This document shows positions 5,410 through 10,322 of a stretch of DNA of 10,322 nucleotides, in pieces. Source of the stretch: CBFGRV01 sp965651265 (GTDB lineage Bacteria > Bacteroidota > Rhodothermia > Rhodothermales > VXPQ01); the NCBI GenBank assembly GCA_965651265.1, contig CBFGRV010000093.1, positions 1 to 10,322 of the forward strand, read 5' to 3'. The notes under the pieces are model-generated. The model made no database searches and was not told the origin of the DNA. It saw only the letters and a list, made by a program, of their open reading frames with translations. Made by a program: the position numbers and the translations under genes. The first letter of the stretch is position 1; each line of letters opens with the position of its first letter.

Positions 5410-7959
5410 TTATTTCTGCAGGACCATCATTCTCGTCTGGACCGTCCCGTTCGCCCGCAGGGCGTAGAAATAGATTCCCGAGCTCAAGCCACCCGCGTCG
5501 AAGTCGATCGAATAGGTCCCGGACGCCTGTGCGCCGTCGACAAGCCGCGCCACCTCCTGGCCTAACGTGTTGTAGACGGCAAGCACGACATGACCCACGC
5601 GCGGCAGCTCGTACGTAATCTGCGTGGTCGGGTTGAACGGATTCGGCCGGTTCTGGCGCAGCTGCATGCCACGCGGCTCGGAGGACGCGAGCGGTGCCGG
5701 CGGTGCCGGCCGTGCCGACGTGCAGTCCGTTTCTTCGTAGGTCGCTGGACCGTCATCGACGACGAAGGCGTGCGCGGCCGACTGGCTCTTCGGAACGATT
5801 ACCTGAAAGAGCGCGGCCGTTCCCTTGTTGCCGACGGGATCCGGCGCGGCCAGATGCACCGTGTATACACGACCGTTCCCCAGGTCGGACCGCTCCGCGA
5901 GGAGCTGCACCATTGAGCATCCATCGAGGAGAATCGGCGAGCCATTCTCACCGGGCTCATCCGACCAGACATCCTCCACGTAGGCCGCCGCAGGGTCTCC
6001 GGCGTCGACGTGGTCCGCTGCCGCGATCGTGACCGGCCTGTGATTCGGCGGCCAGAGCGACAGCTGCTCGTTGAAGGCCATGTTCTTGAAGGCCCACGCC
6101 TCGTGCAGCGCCCACTGGTCGGCGACGTGCGGATCAGGGCCGGTGACGAGGCTCACGAACCCGCTTTGCCCGGGCGGAATGATGTTCTCGTCGCGGATAA
6201 AGTCCGGCGTGAATTCGACGGCCTGCTGATACGTGCCGTGGTCACCGATCGTAAGCGGCACGGACTTCAGATTGTCGAACGTGACGGCGTCGATCGGCCC
6301 GATGAAGTCGTCGATCCGATTCACGCGCAGCGTTCGCTCCTTCCGGAATACCACGGACCAGGGGATGTTGTCGCCATTATTCCAGGATGGTTCGGGCTTG
6401 TTGTTCCAGTTGACGAAGTAGTCCTGCACGAATTCGTCAGCCTGCGGCAGCTCGTCGAAGTGGAGGAAGGGGTCTTCGGGCCACTCCTCGGATCCGTCTC
6501 CCAGGCGCGGCAGGCGCGGATCGTGCCCATCGAGCGTCTGGATGCTGCGCAGCAGTGTGCCGACGTGATAGTACTTGACGCGCTGATCCTTCCCCGCGTA
6601 GAACACGTTGAAGTTCATTGGCACATCGTGCAGGGCGGCCTGGAATTCGTCTGCGGTGCGCGCTTTCCAGAGTTGATAGAAGGCATCGGCCATCTCAAGC
6701 TCCCGATCCCAGAACGCGAACTGCCACGTGAAGGCCGTTCCCGACATGGCGTCGAGCCCGATCACCGGGCCATGCACCGACCGGAGGCGCGCGAAGGCGA
6801 TGTCCGGCTCGGGGATGACTTCAAAGGCGTGAAAAGAGCCGTCGAACAGATAGGCCGTGCGGTCGTGATTCAGAATTTCGACAAAGGTATCCGTGTTGTC
6901 GCTATTTCCGCTGGTGAGGCTCCATGCATGATGCTCCGTATGCCCGATGATCACGCCGGGCAGGCCGGCGATGGTCATGCCCGCCACGTGCAGCGTGGGC
7001 GCGTCGAGCTCTACTTCGTGCGTGATGTTGGTCGCGTTCAGCGCCGGTGGCGTCAGCTGGGGCGCGCCGAGCAGCATCACGTTGCCCGAGCTTGACTTTT
7101 CCTGGGAGATGAGGACGGCGAAGCTCCCCAGCCTTGGGGGGATGTGGATGGATCGGAGGTCCTCTTCGAACCCGGCGTCGCGTGCGCGCATCTCCTCGAT
7201 GAATTCCATCCGGATCCGCTCATACATTTCGGCGCCGCGTTTGCCTACCATTGACGGCTGCGTCGGACTGCGCCTCGAGACCGCACGGCTTGAAATCGCC
7301 GGCGTTCCGGGTATCGTCGTCGGCGCAGCGGGGTCGTTGATGGGGCGGTTCACGTCGAACAACTCCTGACCCATGGTCATGAATTCGGTAAGCCGCACCA
7401 GTTCCTCGCCTCCATACTGGCCGAACTGGCGCATGAAGAACTGGCTGACGGCAACGACATCTGTGACCGTCCAGGGCTTCGGATCATCCGCCGCGAAGCT
7501 CAGCTGCGGAGCGAAAAACTGTACAGGCCGATATTGCATCGGGTCCTGCGCCATGAACGCCAAGTACGCATTCACGCCGTCCACGTACGCTGCGAACATC
7601 GCCTGGGCCTCCGGGCTAAGCCGCCCATACTGCTCGACCCGCTCGGCTTCGGTGTAAAACGTCGCACGGAGCTGGCGATCGGTGCCCGGCCCCGCGAGGC
7701 CCACCTCGGACAGACGCCCCAGCGCCGTCCTCCGAAAGGTCTCCATCTGGAAGAGCCGGTCCTGGGCGACGGCATATCCCTGGCCGTAGAAAACGCCGAC
7801 CTCCGTGGCCGCGCGGATGTGCGGGACACCGTAGTTGTCGCGGTAGATCACGACGGTGCTGCCATCGGGTGCGGTGAGGGTGAGGACGTGATCGTCGGCA
7901 AAACCGGCGATGGGTGTCAGGAGAAAGAGTGCGACGATGGCGGCCTGGACGTGCTTCAT
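5410..7959 (-). CDS. Penicillin acylase family (S45) amidase with type IX secretion sorting domain
   Basis: An 849-residue precursor. Residues 1-21 form a Sec signal peptide (cleavage after AGFA). Residues about 25-200 match the alpha subunit, with the family linker motif NDPAAPTTIPG at 208-218. Autocleavage should occur at Gly278/Ser279, making Ser279 the N-terminal nucleophile of the beta subunit. Counting Ser279 as beta-1, Gln301 (in GAPQL) falls at beta-23 and Asn519 (in NWNN) at beta-241, the oxyanion-hole positions known from E. coli penicillin G acylase. Residues about 634-724 (SLWPPNH to VIVPKS) form an Ig-like domain often seen with HYR-type repeats. A Pro/Ala linker (751-757) leads to a type IX sorting domain from 767 (LRQNRPNPFNPTT to the C-terminal LQK). 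Enzymes of this group hydrolyse amides such as penicillins, N-acyl amino acids or acyl-homoserine lactones; the natural substrate here is unknown. GAGAGG at 7968-7973, eight bases before the ATG, supports the start. Confidence 0.93.
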   Translation of the reverse strand: MKHVQAAIVALFLLTPIAGFADDHVLTLTAPDGSTVVIYRDNYGVPHIRAATEVGVFYGQGYAVAQDRLFQMETFRRTALGRLSEVGLAGPGTDRQLRATFYTEAERVEQYGRLSPEAQAMFAAYVDGVNAYLAFMAQDPMQYRPVQFFAPQLSFAADDPKPWTVTDVVAVSQFFMRQFGQYGGEELVRLTEFMTMGQELFDVNRPINDPAAPTTIPGTPAISSRAVSRRSPTQPSMVGKRGAEMYERIRMEFIEEMRARDAGFEEDLRSIHIPPRLGSFAVLISQEKSSSGNVMLLGAPQLTPPALNATNITHEVELDAPTLHVAGMTIAGLPGVIIGHTEHHAWSLTSGNSDNTDTFVEILNHDRTAYLFDGSFHAFEVIPEPDIAFARLRSVHGPVIGLDAMSGTAFTWQFAFWDRELEMADAFYQLWKARTADEFQAALHDVPMNFNVFYAGKDQRVKYYHVGTLLRSIQTLDGHDPRLPRLGDGSEEWPEDPFLHFDELPQADEFVQDYFVNWNNKPEPSWNNGDNIPWSVVFRKERTLRVNRIDDFIGPIDAVTFDNLKSVPLTIGDHGTYQQAVEFTPDFIRDENIIPPGQSGFVSLVTGPDPHVADQWALHEAWAFKNMAFNEQLSLWPPNHRPVTIAAADHVDAGDPAAAYVEDVWSDEPGENGSPILLDGCSMVQLLAERSDLGNGRVYTVHLAAPDPVGNKGTAALFQVIVPKSQSAAHAFVVDDGPATYEETDCTSARPAPPAPLASSEPRGMQLRQNRPNPFNPTTQITYELPRVGHVVLAVYNTLGQEVARLVDGAQASGTYSIDFDAGGLSSGIYFYALRANGTVQTRMMVLQK

Positions 7960-7967
7960 GGCGAGAA

Positions 7968-7973
7968 CCTCTC
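7968..7973 (-). promoter_or_regulatory. Shine-Dalgarno-like site of the acylase gene
   Basis: On the minus strand GAGAGG lies 8 bases before the ATG at 7959, the best ribosome binding site visible in the window. It supports the chosen start, which also places the signal peptide at the N-terminus. The flanking TTCTC could pair with GAGA to make a very short hairpin over the site, but four base pairs is too little to claim regulation. Confidence 0.5.
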
Positions 7974-8044
7974 AGCAGGATAGGTTGCGGATACCGGCTG
8001 AGGGACAGGATATCTCGATAGCCCAGCACCCGAACCTACCTGTT

Positions 8045-8063
8045 CCGGTAGTTTGCCTACCGG
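8045..8063. terminator. Perfect 7-bp hairpin between acylase and cytochrome-propeller gene
   Basis: CCGGTAG (8045-8051) and CTACCGG (8057-8063) pair perfectly around a 5-base loop TTTGC. The hairpin lies 48 bases past the stop of the cytochrome-propeller gene and 85 bases before the acylase start on the same strand, so it could end the upstream transcript or act in the acylase promoter or leader. No U-run follows on the minus strand, which weakens the intrinsic-terminator reading. Confidence 0.35.
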
Positions 8064-8111
8064 CCTTCGCTGAAGACCTCGCCCTATTTCACTCCGGCAT
8101 CACACGGTCCG

Positions 8112-10322
8112 CTAAGGCGCCGACGCCGTCACAGCGCCCGGAATCCGGTTCAGCGTGTACCAGGCCTCCGTGGACCAGAGCATGCGCCCTTCTGCGCTGC
8201 GCATCGTGGCGTCATCCAGGCGGATGTAGACGAGATGGTCCGGCTTCATGCCTTTGAGCGTCAGCCGCACGCGCGTGCGGTCGTCGGACACCTCGACGCC
8301 TGCGATCTCGAGCGTCTCCTCATCGAGCTTGGGACCGCCGTACTCCGGCGTCGGTTCGTATCGCCACTGCCGGATCTCGTAGTCCTCGGGGCTCTCGCCC
8401 ACTCCATTGGCCAGCGGCTCCGTAAACTCGATATCGAACCCGTCGGGCTGCGCACGTACAGCCAGCATCTCGAAGACCGGATCGCCCGTGTAGCTCATCC
8501 GCTGAAGACCGTACCTGAGCTTGCCGATGTGGCCCCAGTTTCCAGGATTTCCGACTCCCCCGATGTACAGCTTCCCGTCGGGACCCCACACGATGCGGTT
8601 CACCCCGGACTCGAGACCCTGTGTGAAGCGAAATACGGCCCCCTGATATTCTCCCTCCACCTTCTCCACGAACACCCGCTTGATGCCGCCGTGGGTGACC
8701 TCGCCGTAGATGAGCTGGTTTTCGTAGGGTCCGATGTTCAGGAGGGCCGGCTGTGACGGCGAGTTCCCGATCTCGTTCTGCGGGAGCCAGACGACCGGGC
8801 GTTTCCATTCTTGTGGGACGTTCCCGAAGTCGACCGAACGCGATCCGTGGAAGTCGCCCTGCTCGATGTGGACGATCTTGCTGGCCGGAAGCCAGTCGCC
8901 CTGATTGTCTGCAAGGAAGATCTCTCCGTCGACGCCGAAGGCGAGCCCGTTTGGCGTGCGGAGTCCGCGCGCGAAGATCTCGACGTCACCGGTCTCTTTG
9001 TCGATCCGGATCACCGTTCCGCGATCAGGATTCTGCGGAGAAGCGCTGGCTCCTCCCGGCAGGATGGCGGTTGCCAGAGACGCATAGAAGTAACCGTCGC
9101 GGTAGATCAGCCCGAATCCGAATTCGTGGAAATTCGCCGTCGCGCCCCAATCGTTCGCGACGGTTTCGTATCGGTCGATGATCTCGTCTCCGTCCGTATC
9201 CACGAGTCGGGTCAGCTCCTGCTTCTGCATCACGTAGATCTCGCCATCGACGACCTTCAGCCCGAGCGGCTCGGCGAGACCCCATGCGATGCGTTTCACC
9301 TCGGGCTCGCCGGACTCGATGTTGGAGACGATCCAGACGGAGCCGTCCGGATCCCACGTGCTGAGTACGACGCGGCCGTCGTCGAGGACATCGAGCCCTC
9401 CGACTTTCGGCTCGAACCAGTTGGGCCGAATCGTTTCGACGGCGAAACTCGGGTGCACATCCTCCAACGGGATGGTGTCGCCCGGCCGCTTGTCTTCGAT
9501 GCCCAGGGCCGTTGCGTAGTCGACCGCCTCCTTCAGATCGCCCTCATCGTACGACAATGCGCTGGGCGGGATGACGGAGAATCCGCTGTCCGCGCTGCGC
9601 GCCCATTGGAGCGACAAAGATCCTCCACCACCTCCCTGGAAAAATTCGACCCGGATGGGGTACGTGCCTTCTTCCAGGATGAGCTCCGCATCGCGCGCCT
9701 CGGTACCGTGCAGCCCATCGTTGTCGATGAGGAGCTCGCCATCCAGAAACACGCGAGAACCATCATCGCTGACCAGGCGGATGACGTAGTTGTCGGCCGC
9801 CGCGACGGTCAGGAAGCCGGTCGCTTCGACGTAGACGTTCTGGCGAACCTCGCCCAGGTAGGACTCGTCGGGGACGTGGATAGCCGGCACGACCACCGAA
9901 AGAAACGGCGATTCGGTCATGCGCAGCTCATCCAGCTTGCGGGGGTCTTCGGTGAGAGCGTACATGTTGACCGCAAGGCCCTCCGCACCATCGTACTCGT
10001 CCGTGAAGCGATATGCTTCGCCGGCCACGTTCATCAGGTCGCCTTCCGCCGTTTGCGCCGGTGCGGCGCCGAGCGAGAGGATGTACTCGACCATCGTCCG
10101 CGCGTCCTCCGCCGGCAATCCGGGATGCGGCGACATAACGGCGTCGCCCCATTCACCCGAGCCGCCGGAGATGACCTTCGCGGCCAGTCGTGCCACCGTA
10201 GGAGCGGTCGGCTCGTACCGTTCGGCGATCGCCTGGTACGACGGCCCGATGGTTTGCTCGGTCGGATTGTGGCAGGCGGCACAGTCGCTCCGCTCGATCA
10301 GGGCAAGCCCTTCGGGCTTCGA
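8112..10322 (-). CDS. Cytochrome c / PA14 / sorbosone-dehydrogenase-like propeller protein (N-terminus off window)
   Basis: The reading frame is open to the right edge, giving 736 visible residues; the GTG at 10196 is internal, not a start. Visible domains in order: (a) a class I cytochrome c with heme motif CAACH at 14-18 and likely axial Met63 in WGDAVMSPHP (58-67); (b) a PA14 domain at about 115-255, with its usual SDDGSRVFLDG motif near 185; (c) a beta-propeller at about 288-607 like that of glucose/sorbosone dehydrogenases and their Planctomycetota-type relatives, with TPNGLAFGVDGEIFLADNQG (from 456) and SKIVHIEQGDFHG (from 481); (d) a C-terminal Ig-like domain at about 615-720. PA14 suggests carbohydrate binding, the propeller a substrate or cofactor site, and the cytochrome an electron exit, so periplasmic or surface sugar oxidation is plausible but unproven. 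The stop is TAG. No type IX sorting domain is present at this C-terminus. The full gene probably carries a signal peptide and perhaps further domains upstream. Confidence 0.88.
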   Translation of the reverse strand, partial: SKPEGLALIERSDCAACHNPTEQTIGPSYQAIAERYEPTAPTVARLAAKVISGGSGEWGDAVMSPHPGLPAEDARTMVEYILSLGAAPAQTAEGDLMNVAGEAYRFTDEYDGAEGLAVNMYALTEDPRKLDELRMTESPFLSVVVPAIHVPDESYLGEVRQNVYVEATGFLTVAAADNYVIRLVSDDGSRVFLDGELLIDNDGLHGTEARDAELILEEGTYPIRVEFFQGGGGGSLSLQWARSADSGFSVIPPSALSYDEGDLKEAVDYATALGIEDKRPGDTIPLEDVHPSFAVETIRPNWFEPKVGGLDVLDDGRVVLSTWDPDGSVWIVSNIESGEPEVKRIAWGLAEPLGLKVVDGEIYVMQKQELTRLVDTDGDEIIDRYETVANDWGATANFHEFGFGLIYRDGYFYASLATAILPGGASASPQNPDRGTVIRIDKETGDVEIFARGLRTPNGLAFGVDGEIFLADNQGDWLPASKIVHIEQGDFHGSRSVDFGNVPQEWKRPVVWLPQNEIGNSPSQPALLNIGPYENQLIYGEVTHGGIKRVFVEKVEGEYQGAVFRFTQGLESGVNRIVWGPDGKLYIGGVGNPGNWGHIGKLRYGLQRMSYTGDPVFEMLAVRAQPDGFDIEFTEPLANGVGESPEDYEIRQWRYEPTPEYGGPKLDEETLEIAGVEVSDDRTRVRLTLKGMKPDHLVYIRLDDATMRSAEGRMLWSTEAWYTLNRIPGAVTASAP

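Noticed and set aside
5692..5718. 9-bp tandem repeat CGGTGCCGG inside the acylase gene
   Set aside because: It encodes the short Pro/Ala linker before the sorting domain; low-complexity linkers of this sort are ordinary.
6010..7095. Long plus-strand open frame (361 codons) inside the acylase gene
   Set aside because: It lies opposite conserved catalytic-domain sequence and has no recognisable motif.
8112..10196. GTG at 10194-10196 as the start of the cytochrome-propeller gene
   Set aside because: The same frame continues upstream through a perfect CAACH heme motif to the window edge, so the GTG is an internal valine codon.

Overview
The window is GC-rich bacterial DNA. It most likely comes from a member of the Bacteroidota/Rhodothermota (FCB) branch, perhaps a Rhodothermales-type organism. 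The main evidence is a C-terminal type IX secretion sorting domain on the penicillin acylase (QNRPNPFNPTT motif). Supporting hints are the long double FtsX-type permease of the kind common in Bacteroidota, weak or absent Shine-Dalgarno sequences before most genes, and a Tat-exported Gfo/Idh/MocA oxidoreductase. The taxon is an inference; no rRNA or other marker gene is present.

Layout from left to right: (1) the N-terminal 225 residues of a Tat-signal Gfo/Idh/MocA oxidoreductase, minus strand, cut by the left edge (1-675); (2) a gene-poor gap of about 360 bases with two stem-loops, a short direct repeat and a 20-codon signal-peptide-like ORF (676-1035); (3) a 462-residue APC-superfamily amino acid permease of LAT type, minus strand (1036-2424); (4) a 460-base divergent intergenic region carrying two unrelated degenerate tandem repeats, of about 30 bp and 23 bp (2425-2884); (5) an FtsX/MacB-type ABC transporter permease of about 817 residues, plus strand (2885-5338); (6) a short convergent gap with a strong stem-loop (5339-5409); (7) an 849-residue penicillin acylase (S45 Ntn-hydrolase) with an Ig-like 'WPPNH' domain and a type IX sorting domain, minus strand (5410-7959); (8) a 152-base gap with a perfect 7-bp hairpin; (9) a large secreted cytochrome c / PA14 / beta-propeller protein resembling sorbosone dehydrogenases, minus strand, cut by the right edge (8112-10322).

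The genes do not form one obvious operon. Taken together they suggest a heterotroph that imports amino acids, exports membrane or lipid cargo, secretes an amidase, and oxidises sugars or sugar derivatives in the periplasm. The two edge genes belong to families that often occur together in sugar-degradation loci of Planctomycetota and Bacteroidota, but here they are about 7 kb apart and no shared pathway is demonstrated. I see no phage, CRISPR, transposase, tRNA or rRNA. The least explained DNA is the doubly repetitive region 2537-2816. The most unusual proteins are the sorting-tagged acylase and the cytochrome-PA14-propeller fusion.
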